Assembly: GCF_000003855.2 (NCBI RefSeq)
Contig: NW_003101676.1
Coordinates: 442,673 to 506,672, forward strand
Reading direction: 5' to 3'
DNA length: 64,000 nucleotides
Source of the DNA: Blastomyces gilchristii SLH14081
Taxonomy: Eukaryota > Ascomycota > Eurotiomycetes > Onygenales > Ajellomycetaceae
Position numbers and translations under genes: made by a program
Shown here: piece by piece, positions 1 through 9,600 of the stretch
Layout of the letters: every line of letters starts with the position of its first letter
How positions within the stretch are numbered: the stretch's first letter is position 1
The notes under the pieces: model-generated
Told to the model about the DNA's origin: nothing
Databases searched by the model: none
Seen by the model: the letters and a program-made list of their open reading frames with translations, nothing else

Positions 1-154
1 CATGGCCGGAGGCATATAAAAGGAAGAGAACCCCAGTTGAATCGTCCTTGTATCGGAGCTAAGGAATTCAAAACTGTGATCTCCATCCCCTGAGGGTGTC
101 ATCACGGTGTTGCATATACTCACGGGATATAGGCAAGTGAAAGGGAAATTTTGC

Positions 155-162
155 TATATAAG
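155..162 (+). promoter_or_regulatory. TATA-like box upstream of the methyltransferase gene
   Basis: TATATAAG lies about 136 bp before the chosen start codon at 298, in GC-balanced DNA. A second TATAAAA sits at 15-21, farther upstream. The placement suits a fungal core promoter, but the assignment rests on the motif and position only. Confidence 0.35.
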
Positions 163-342
163 CAGGGTTTCCTGCTTCCCCCCCTTCCCTTCTGTTGTTG
201 GCCATGATAACTAATGTGTCACTGTTGTTGACGGGCGCAGATATATATCTTTTTCTTCGTTGCGAGGAACCGCATCTCGTGCAGCCCAAATTTCAAAATG
301 AGAGTTGTTGACCGACCATATTTGCCAAAACCGGCTACTCCT

Positions 343-397
343 GTCAGTATTGCCTTAACTGAGCACAGTCCGTTCGCTAACATCCACCGGCGTACAG
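343..397 (+). other. Predicted intron 1 of the methyltransferase gene
   Basis: 55-bp intron: donor GTCAGT at 343, branch-point-like GCTAAC at 376-381, acceptor CAG at 395-397. Splicing joins a 15-codon exon in phase 0 to the conserved N-terminal stretch beginning SEDGREIELLRYIY. The acceptor and branch site are convincing; the donor and first exon are inferred. Confidence 0.6.
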
Positions 398-1174
398 TCT
401 GAGGATGGAAGAGAGATCGAACTGCTTCGGTACATATACAATCTACCTAATCTCGAACAACTCCGCGGCTCTCCCTCGAATATCATAGACGCAATCGACC
501 AATATGGAAGAGATAAGAGCTACCTCATGAACGTCGGCTCGGCCAAAGGGTCGATCGTCACCGACTTGATAGCAGCAGTTAAGCCTCAAGTAATGATTGA
601 GCTGGGCGGCTATGTCGGGTATTCTGCGCTCCTTTTTGGGGATGCAGTCCGCCGCCGGGAGGGGAAGAGATATTACAGTTTGGAGCGGAGCCCTGGTTTT
701 GGCGCAGTATCGAGAATGCTGTTGGACCTGGCTGGCTGGGCGATTTTGTCGAGGTCGTAATTGGCCCCAGCGATATCTCCCTTTTCAAACTCCATACCAG
801 TGGGGGTGGTTAACCGCATCGATATGATGTTCCTAGACCATTATAAACCGGCATACGTGGCCGATTTGAAACTCTGCGAACAACTCGCCATGATAGTCCC
901 TGGGAGCGTCTTGGCGGCAGACAATGTCATCTCTCCAGGGAATCCGCCATCCCTTAGGTATGTGCGGACCAGTGTTGAGGAGAAGAGAACGGCGGCAGCA
1001 GCAGCCAATCCGACATCATCGCGAGGGTATGATCTTGACGGGTTCCCTACTTCCGCGGTCAACCGCTTTGGAAACTCAAGAGGACACGCATTGGCGTCAG
1101 TTGATATCTTTGGGAACCCAGATTTGATATATGAGAGCAGGCTGGTAAATAGCTTTGAGCCTACCGGAGAACCT

Positions 1175-1281
1175 GTAAGTTCTCATCCGACTTGATCAAA
1201 ATTCCCGTGTTCGCCCTCTTTTGCCCCCGCTTTTCGTGACTGAGCCGATGAGCGCGATGCTGACGATAGCCTATTTTGTAG
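1175..1281 (+). other. Predicted intron 2 of the methyltransferase gene
   Basis: 107-bp phase-0 intron: donor GTAAGT at 1175-1180, branch-like GCTGAC at 1259-1264, acceptor TTGTAG ending at 1281. Splicing fuses SFEPTGEP to DGVEITRC, the usual ending of fungal members of the family, and gives a stop at 1339-1341. Confidence 0.85.
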
Positions 1282-1341
1282 GATGGAGTGGAAATAACTC
1301 GATGCATTGGCATTGACAAGAATTCCAGCAGCAAACTATAA

Positions 1342-1975
1342 GATAGTAGGATAGTTAGCGGCGGTCAAAGCCGTAGTTACGATCTCAACCTTTTGGGTGG
1401 ACTTTGACGTTGGTATAGGGGACAGCACCAAAATATGATTGGCTAGTTAGTAACGTGCCACCCAACGCCCGCTTACACCCAACGCCGGCCATTTCACCAT
1501 CACTATGATGAAATATTTTCAATGATATCTCAACAATGCAATTAGATTTTAAGATGATATATTATATGATGAAAATATATATAGAAAATTATACATAAAA
1601 CTATATAGGTAATTCTGTAGTTGTTTATTTAACTTAATAATTTACTCAGAATATGAAATCTTGAGTGAAGATAGATTTAGTAAGTAAACAGTTATTAAAT
1701 TAGTAAAGATTGTAATATTATCAGATTTCTCTGATAATAAATCTATAAGTACTCTGACAGAGCTCTAAAAACATGATTTAAGTACTTTTTATAAAATCAA
1801 GAATCTATTTTTTTAATTAGAAAGATAATTTTTGAATTCTTCAATTTTTTTTTCTTATTTAACTATAATTATTATTATACAGCAGTTTATTCTTTCTTCT
1901 CTTTTTACTCTCAAGTCTTTCTTATATTTGTAAGCTTGTTTTCAATCTGCTTTTAAGTGACTCTTATAGTTTTAT
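1342..1975. other. 3' flank of the methyltransferase gene and switch to AT-rich DNA
   Basis: GC-balanced sequence continues to about 1,500 and then turns abruptly AT-rich. No gene or repeat is recognised between about 1,500 and 1,961. The last bases, 1962-1975, are the left copy of the target-site duplication of the SINE that follows. Confidence 0.7.
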
Positions 1976-2351
1976 GCCCTGATGACTGAATAATTAATGC
2001 GGCCACTCAGTAGCACCTTGGCGTGGGAACTCAAGACATGTGAGTTTGAAACCCGCAGGGAATACATTAAATCTGGAACTCAAGCACCTCAGATTTCTAA
2101 TAAATACAGAGGTGTACAAATCACTTCAATGAATCACTCTATGTTTGTGAGCTGAGAAGTTAGTATTATATGTATTTAATTATTATTTCTTTGTATTTTT
2201 CTATGTTCTTATTATCTTGATATAATCTTAATATCTGTATTTTCTTCTGTATAATTAACACTTGATCTGTATTTAATATTATGTAAGAACTTATTATAAG
2301 CTTCACTTGCATATAAGTATAATGAAAGAATAATAATAATAATAATAATAA
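1976..2351 (+). mobile_element. SINE-A: 376-bp tRNA-like SINE with (AAT)n tail
   Basis: Flanked by an identical 14-bp duplication, TCTTATAGTTTTAT (1962-1975 and 2352-2365). The head holds a Pol III B-box-like GAGTTTGAAACCC at about 2041-2053, preceded by CACTCAGTAGCACC, which resembles an A box. CCCTG near the start can pair with CAGGG after the B box, like an acceptor stem. The 3' end is (AAT)n from about 2329, preceded by TATAATGAAAG. This nearly matches TATAATTGAAG before the tail of the LINE that ends at 5921. TSD, promoter boxes and tail together support a LINE-mobilised SINE. The tRNA of origin cannot be named. Confidence 0.75.
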
Positions 2352-2608
2352 TCTTATAGTTTTATTTATATCTTTTTACTATTTTACTATTTAATAAGTT
2401 ATCTTTTATTTTATTCTCTTCTTTATAATATCTGTCTTCTTCTATTTTTTAAAAATAGTGTGTTATAATGTGATATTCTTTTTATAAGTCTTCTTATTTT
2501 TTTTAACAGCTTCAGAAATTATTATTTTCTTATATATAATCTGTATTTTTACTAGTGAAAAGAACTATATTAATGATAAATTTAAAAAATTTAATAATTT
2601 CATTACTC

Positions 2609-2746
2609 TATAATTTGAAAGAATGTATAATTACTGAATAATAATATAATCAACTCTAAACATGCTTATAAATGTAAAAGAAGCTTTAGCAGTCACTAAT
2701 TAAGTATTATATATATAAGAAGCTGATGTATATCTGTAATCATACA
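2609..2746 (+). repeat. R1 copy A LTR-like block, 138 bp
   Basis: Aligns without gaps to 61658-61789 plus 62305-62310 once the MITE is removed from copy B. TG...CA-type ends (TG is mutated to TA here). Differences are nearly all G/A and C/T, with this copy carrying the A/T state. Confidence 0.65.
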
Positions 2747-2756
2747 CTGACTCAAG

Positions 2757-3262
2757 TAGACTGACCGTGTGACCGTGTCTGGAACCAGAACCAGATTTTT
2801 TGATAGTCTCATTACTAATTCGACTGATCCCATTACACAGTTTTAACATTAGATAGTAGTCTCATACTGTCTCAGTGAGACTTACTGTCTACTCTTGTCA
2901 CATTTTTCAAATGAGATCATGATTTTCACTTCTCAATTTAAATTATTTTTATTACTTTAAATGACTTTAAATCTCATTTGAGTGTTATCAAAAAGTGTTA
3001 CTTTTTAAAAAATTAAAAACAGTCTAAAAAAAACCTTAAAATGTCTAAAAATAGTAACTTTATGCCAAGAATAAGACTAAATGGGACCAAATGAGACCAC
3101 TTTCTCATTTTTTTCAAGTCATGGTTTCATTTTAAGATCTGATATATAGTCACTTTACATGTTTTTTTGATAGCCAGTCCCAGCGGGATTCACGCCAAGA
3201 AATGTATGAGACCAGATCAAATGGAACCAAATGTGAAATTCATGATCCCGGCGGCTAGTCTA
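2757..3262 (+). mobile_element. MITE-1 (506 bp, 8-bp TSD GACTCAAG)
   Basis: Starts TAGACTGACC and ends with its imperfect inverse (TIR about TAGACTGGCC). Direct duplications GACTCAAG lie at 2749-2756 and 3263-3270. No coding capacity. Inserted 2-10 bp past the R1 LTR-like block. The 8-bp TSD and short TIRs suggest a non-autonomous hAT-type element. Confidence 0.85.
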
Positions 3263-4084
3263 GACTCAAGTAATCTTTGAATCACATCTAATAGCATGTC
3301 TAAAAACTAGTGAGAAGTGCAGACTTCTTCAGAATATGATAATTTCATCTACAAAGTGATTTATAGTTATCATGTTAGTGTGGTTCAAAAATATCTTAAA
3401 AAGATAGTGTATAAAGAAGTGATAAGTGAAAGAGTATCTAATTAATACTACTCTACTTGTTAAGAGAAAACTTCACACTCAGATAAATATTATGTATGCA
3501 AATATAATAAGATATGAGAAAAAGAAAATAAGAGTAGTAAATCAGATTTAAAGAAGTCTGCTCTTTACTTAGAAGAATAAAAGAGAGATAATTATCACTG
3601 AAGTTATATAATAATAACAGAAATTATATAATAATATAATAATAGATATTGTATAATTAATGAGAAATTATCAAAATAAACATCTTCTCTAATTAATATA
3701 AATAACACTTTTCTCTACTATTTGAACTGAAAGATATACAGAATCTCTCAGAAGATTTACTCAAAGTAGTGAGAAAAACAGTAAAAATTATCAAACTGAA
3801 AGTGAAACTCTGTACATGTATGAGAATTCAAAATAAAATTGAAGTCTTGTATACACAGTGACAGACTGAGATGAAAGTTAAGTAACAATTAATATTTATT
3901 ATAAATTAAGTATTAACTATGAAGAGCTTTACTGATGTAATTATCACAATTAATAAGAATAGAGAAAATCAGGTCATAGATCTGCAGTGAGAGATTGAAT
4001 GTTTATACAGACAGATAATTACACTGAATCTGAAGATCTTATTATGATTATTTACAAGCATCAAATACTCACTTACGCTTGCTT

Positions 4085-4336
4085 TGCTGCTTGCGCAGTC
4101 TCTTCTATCACTTTCACTCTACTCTCTCTATCATCTCTATCACTTCTTTCACTTCTTCTCTTCTCTATCATCTCTTTCACTCTAATCTCTCTATCATCTC
4201 TTTCACTTCTTTTCTCTTCTATCATCTCTTTCATCTCTTTCCTCTTCTTCATCTCTATTATCTCTATCATCATTATCATCTCTACCGCTCTGTAGTTCTC
4301 TCTACTCTCTTTATCATCATCACTGTCTCTATCATC
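4085..4336 (+). repeat. Polypyrimidine tract, left part
   Basis: Imperfect repeats built from TCTCTATCATC and CTTTCACTT units, strongly C/T on this strand. Continues at 4843 after MITE-2. Its long open frames in both strands are Ser/Leu-rich translation artefacts. Confidence 0.8.
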
Positions 4337-4842
4337 TAGACTGACCATGTGACCGTGTCTGAGATCAGAATCAGATTTTTTGATAGTCTCATTATCAATT
4401 TAACTGATCTCATTACACAGTTTTAACATTAGATAGTAGTCTTATACTGTCTCAGTAAGACTTACTCTCTACTCTTATTACATTTTTCAAATGAGATTAT
4501 GATTTTTACTTCTCAATTTAAATTATTTTTATTGCTTTAAATGACTTTAAATCTCATTTAAGTGTTATCAAAAAGTGTTACTTTTTAAAAAATTAAAAAT
4601 AGTCTAAAAAAAATCTTAAAATGTCTAAAAATAGTAACTTTATACTAAGAATGAAACTAAATAAGATTAAATGAGATTACTTTCTCATTTTTTTCAAGTC
4701 ATGATTTTATTTTAAGATCTGATATATAGTCACTTTATATGTTTTTTTAATAACTAGTCTCAGTGAGATTCACATCAAGAAATGTATGAGATCAGATTAA
4801 ATGAGATTAAATATGAAATTTATAATCTCAGTGATTAGTCTA
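4337..4842 (+). mobile_element. MITE-2 (506 bp), inside the polypyrimidine tract
   Basis: Same family and orientation as MITE-1, more mutated (for example CCC to CTC, CGGG to TGAG). Flanks CTATCATC (4329-4336) and CTACTATC (4843-4850) differ by two C/T transitions, consistent with one decayed 8-bp TSD. Confidence 0.8.
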
Positions 4843-5130
4843 CTACTATCTCTACTGCTTCGCAGCTCTCTCTATTACTTTCACTGTACTCTTCTCTTAT
4901 TATCTCTTTCACTTCTTTCACTCTCTTCACTTCTACTCTCTCTTACTACTTCTATTATCTCTTTCACTCTCTATTCTCTCTATTATTATCACTGCTTCTA
5001 CTGCTCCGCAGCTCTCTCTATTACTTTCACTCTCTATCTCTATCTTTCTATCTCTCTCTTATCACTCTGATTATCTCTATCACTGTGATCACTCTCTTTC
5101 ACTCTGTATCATTTTCATCATTATTATCAG
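4843..5130 (+). repeat. Polypyrimidine tract, right part
   Basis: Continuation of the C/T-rich repeats; includes two copies of a block with GCAGCTCTCTCTATTACTTT (about 4860 and 5008). A purine-strand version of the same repeat lies at 26165-26473. Confidence 0.75.
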
Positions 5131-5920
5131 ATTAATCAGAGCTGTACAGACTGCAGAGTCACTCTTATCTCATCTGATCAAAGAAAATATGTATACATCA
5201 CATGAGATCATGTACAGAGAATTTAACACAATGAACATAGAGAAGAGTATAGAAATGTAAGTACTGTAGAGAATGTATGAAAGAAGCAGAATAAAAAAAA
5301 GAATAAAGATTAATATCAGAGCTGTATAGACTGCAGAGCTGACTGTTCAATCTTATCAAATAAATTTGATAAAGTGTATATAATATCATGTGAGGTCATA
5401 TTACAGAGTATTTTACTCGGAAAAGTTGATTTGTCTAAAATATATAGAGAGATAATCTTTTCAGAAGTGTACATATTATCTGAGACTACTGCACATGATA
5501 AGAATTCAAGTATGAAATATATTAAGTCAGATAATCTGCTAAAGTCATTAAGTATTAATAGTAACTGAAAAAAGAATGCTCTAATCAGCTAACTAAGTCA
5601 GATGTGATCATATTATCAGATTAAGTATAAACTCACAGACAGATAGTTAATAGAATTTTAACAAGTCTTAAGATCTGCTATGTTTCTACATAGAAAAGTA
5701 AAGTTATTATAAATAACTGATGAAAAGATGAATCTTATAGACTCAGAGCAATATTCATTCTTATAAATATAGAACAAGTTTTTTAAGTGAATGTTATATA
5801 ACTTTGAAAAAGTGAATATATAGAATAAGTATTATAAACACTTTACTGAGTGTAAATAAGTAAGTGATCTTATATTATACTTCACAAACTTCAGCTTATA
5901 CTATCTCACATTAAATGAGA

Positions 5921-6298
5921 ATTATTATTATTATTATTACTATTATTATTATTCTTCAATTATAGATGTATATAGTCAGAGACTATGACATTTACCTGAG
6001 AACTTTTAATTCTCAGAGTTTTTCTAATATCTATAGAGTTAACTATTATACATTTATTAATTTCAGATATGCAAAATCAGAAAATTCCAGCTCAGAATAT
6101 AAAAACTCTTTATAAATTACAGTATTTTAACACCTTCTAATACTTTGAAATCATTTGAAAATATCATGATAAAAGAAATGAGAACAAACTCTTAAAGATA
6201 GACACATTAAATAAGTAGATAAAAAAGAACAGAAAAGAAAAAAAATTAAAGTAAAGAGAGACTATAATAAAATAAAATTATTAAAAGATAGTGTATAG
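5921..6298 (-). repeat. LINE 3' UTR and (AAT)n tail, shared with SINE-B
   Basis: About 310 bp (5951-6260) match 57248-57555, the 3' end of SINE-B, with scattered mostly transition differences. Both end in an AAT repeat. Right end is the TSD copy TATAG (6294-6298) of the copia insertion. Confidence 0.8.
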
Positions 6299-6445
6299 TG
6301 ATGAAGATGATATAATAGAGTAGTTAGTTGTATTATCAAGATCTATCTATTGTGCGGTCTTTTATATGTGTAGGTGTTTACCAAGCGATTGACGTACACC
6401 TCACTTAGGCAGAAGTGATCAGTCTGTAGAGAGAGAAATCTGACA
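6299..6445 (-). repeat. C1 3' LTR (147 bp, heavily mutated)
   Basis: Aligns base for base with 12143-12289. This copy carries most of the A/T states, for example TCAGTCTG where the other LTR has TCGGCCCG. Confidence 0.92.
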
Positions 6446-6689
6446 TCTCTCTTGATTATCACTTTGCTGAGTAGATATTTACAATTCAGAAGAGCAGTTC
6501 TATAACTGAAGAAAGAATATTACATATAAAAGATAGTAGTGTCTTTCATCAAAGATTTCACAGAGAACTAACAAGAATTCAGAGAATAAGAAAGTAGAGA
6601 AAACAGTGAGATAAATGAATAAATGTATGAACTACTGTAGAAGTAGTGAGCTGATAAGACCCTGTATCTGTCAGAATGTCTTCAGAGCT

Positions 6690-9600
6690 TTTCTGGCTAT
6701 AGATGTTCAGATTCTCATATTAATCAGAGCATCTTCATGAACTTTAACTGTTAGAGCTTTTGTTAGAGTGTTCACAGTCATACTGATAATATCTATCTGT
6801 ATAATTTTGACAATGCCTGCAGCTGAAGTATTGCAGATGTGATGATGTTTAATATCAATGTGATGAATATTGCAGGTGATTTTTTCATCATTTACTACAG
6901 TGATTACTTCATTATTGTCAATGTATAGAGAAACTGTAAAATCAGGGAATAGAAATCCAAGCTTCATAAGTAGTTCATGTAGCCAGATTACAGTTTTGAG
7001 ACTCTCAGAGGCAGATATATACTCTGCTTCTATGATGCTCAGTGTCACAATTGTTTGCTTAATGAATTTTCATATAATTAGTCTGTCAGTGAGACAGATG
7101 AGAAGACCTGATATAGATTTACAGTCACTGATGTCATCTGCTCAATCAGAATCTGTAAAGACTTCAAAGTTGAGCTTTTTCACTTTACTGATGTAGTGAA
7201 TATAGTGATCAGTTGTGCTGTGAATGTAGTGAAAGAGCTATTTAACTGCAGCTCAGTATGCTTGTGTAGACTTGCTTGATTAACAGATGAGTTTAGCAGT
7301 TGTAAAAGATATATCAGAATAAGTGTATATAATAAGATATTGAAGTGATTCAATGACTTACTGATATTTAAACTTATTAAAAGATTCAGGATTGAAGAGC
7401 AGATTGAAGACAGGTTTCATAAGAGTTCTTGTGATCTGAGAATCAGTCATTCTGAATTCCTTCAACATTGATTTGATATACATGACTTGTGACAGCTTGA
7501 TGTCACTGTCATCCTTCTCAATCTTCATACTCAAGTAGTGATTTACAGGTCTCAGATCTTTCACTGTGAATTGATCAGTGATTTAATGAAACATCTGTTC
7601 AATGATATCTGTATTGAGACCTATTAACCCAACATTATTTACATAGAGAATGAGGAATATCTGAAAGTCTCTTTTGAATCAGAGACTCTCATCATAATGA
7701 GAGAATTCAAAGCTGATATTCTTGAGATGGCTTGTAAGTAGGTTGAACCACAGGTAGAAAGCCTGTTTAAGGCTGTAGAGAGACTGCAGGAGTAGACATA
7801 TATAACTAGTATCATTATCAAATTCAGTCAGTTATCTTATATAGAGCTGCTCATTAGATGGCCTGCATTCAGAAATACTATGATGAAATTAACTTAATAA
7901 ACATTCCAACTTTTTGCTGCTGCTACTGCAAGCATAGTATGAATGACAGAAGCAGAGATAACAGAGGTATAGATATCATTGAAATCAACACTCTTTTGTT
8001 GATGAAAATCCTGAATAACTCATCTTATCTTGTAGAATGATATACTGCCATTTGTATCAGTTTTAATGTGATAAACTCAGCAATTATCAAGAATCTGAGT
8101 TTTAGCAGTTGACTTATTCACAATCTCAAAAATTTTGTACTCAGTCACAGAGTCAAGCTCTTTCTTTATAACAGCTATTCAAGCATTCTTTTGCAGAGAT
8201 ATAATTGTCTTCTTATATATTTATAAAACTTTAATCCCTGTAACAGTCTCAGGGCCTCAGTGTGTGATACAGATCTTGAACATATAATAGAGCTGAAATT
8301 CAATAGCACTGAATGTCTTCAGAGTAATAGAGTTGAAAGTTATGTCATTTTTCTAAGATCTTCTGCATCTTTTTGAGATTGCAGATGTTTCCTCACTAAC
8401 TTTCTTTCAGAAGTATTTGACTTTGCAGCTCATAGTCATAGCAGCAGATGAGAGAGAGATGTTCTTGACTGACATCTGTACAGAGAAGAACTCTTTCTGC
8501 AGAGACACAGAGATCAGTGTCAGATCAGCATGAAGATGATTATTATAGATGAGTATTTCTGTAGTCAGTGTGTAAGATATATCAATTGTGTTATAATTAT
8601 CAAGCACTGAGCTCACTAGCTGTGATAGTGTGACATTCTCATTGAATTTCATACTGCTGAATATGATGACTTCATTCTTTACAGGATTTCATATTCTGTA
8701 TATCATGTATATCATCTCACTGTAATATTCAATTAGAATCATTTATTCACTGTATTCAGCAAAGTTATTACAATCTTTTCAGAGATCTTCTTTGAGAATA
8801 TAAACTAATGATTTAATGATCTGTAAGTCACTGCTGTGCAGGAACAGTCTGTCTTTTCATACTTTATAGAGAATTAGTGAGATCTGGTCCTTCAGTTGAA
8901 TCATATCTGAGAATAAGAGAGTGCTTATTGAGACTATGTTGATATACAGTATCACTGTAAACACAGTCTCTATTCATAGCTTGACTGATAGGCCTGCCTG
9001 TATCATTATGATGTGAGCTTTTAAGATAACAGTTTAAATGAACTGTTCTGTAACATTATCTTGATTGAGAGTATAGAGTTCTATCAGCTCTTATTTAACA
9101 CTGAATTCAGTGAGAACTGCTTATATCTGTTGATCACTTATTTCAGCAGCTTCATCAGAACATGTAAATGCAACTTTTACATTCAGATTTTGAAGATATT
9201 TAAGATGAAAGTCAACAACATCCAGCAGCTGGCCTTTGTTCTTGAGAAAATAAGCAGTCTTATGATGTGTAGTATCATCTACTATAAGAAGTAGGTATCT
9301 ATAGTCTTAGAGAGATGAAGAAAAATCATCAAGAATGCTGAAGAATTCACTGTCTTCTGTAATATCAAAGTGCAGGCAGGCACTGCAGGTGTTTTTTCTT
9401 ATCATAGAGATCTGTGAGATCTTCTTCTTAGCTTTTACAAGTTTGCAGATCTCACAGAGTGGCATTTCAGAGTCTTTCTTGATTTTAATATCAGAGATGA
9501 AATCTTTTATCAGTTGTTGAATATCAGTGATATTCAGATGTTCTAGATAAACATGTTAGGTAAAGAGTGTATTGTCATAATTTAGAGACATTCACACAAC

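Larger units (their letters stand above)
298..1341 (+). pseudogene. Catechol O-methyltransferase-like gene with two compensating frameshifts
   Basis: Encodes a SAM-dependent catechol O-methyltransferase, a family that transfers a methyl group to catechol hydroxyls with Mg2+. Model: exon 298-342 (15 codons), exon 398-1174, exon 1282-1341; about 294 residues. Seen: YLMNVGSAKG, then the SAM-binding ELGGYVGYSA (about 597-626), then FLDHYKPAYVADL with the metal Asp and catalytic Lys (about 830-868), ADNVISPG with the second metal site (about 919-942), and a C-terminus ending DGVEITRC after the last intron. The reading frame shifts by one base near 736-738 (a base is missing after GCTGGC) and shifts back in a run of five Gs at 802-806. 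Between them about 24 codons still read as family sequence in another frame, while the main frame meets a stop at 758. So it is either a recent pseudogene or an assembly with two homopolymer-type errors. Base composition is normal, unlike everything after 1.5 kb. The start codon is inferred from splice phase. Confidence 0.85.
2609..5920 (+). mobile_element. R1 copy A: decayed 5' part of an LTR retrotransposon
   Basis: Same family as the copy starting at 61658, related to it almost wholly by transitions. Begins with a 138-bp LTR-like block, followed by a leader and a gag-like region, around 3.7-4.05 and 5.45-5.9 kb, rich in helical and charged residues. It is interrupted by a MITE at 2757 and by about 1.4 kb (4.05-5.45 kb) absent from copy B, made of polypyrimidine repeats plus another MITE. 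Homology to copy B stops at 5920, exactly where the LINE tail begins, so the LINE appears to have inserted here. No pol or 3' LTR is seen in the window. The gag assignment is an inference from layout. Confidence 0.65.

Noticed and set aside
68..289. 73-codon minus-strand frame upstream of the methyltransferase
   Set aside because: No recognisable motif, and it overlaps the likely promoter region; a chance frame.
730..810. Extra intron or programmed frameshift in the methyltransferase
   Set aside because: The interval reads as family protein in a shifted frame (GDFVEVVIGPSD), lacks suitable GT...AG borders, and the second shift falls in a G homopolymer.
3999..4295. Ser/Leu-rich open frames in the C/T tract (also 4079-4339, 4801-5070, 26107-26523)
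   Set aside because: They are translations of low-complexity pyrimidine repeats, open in several frames at once.
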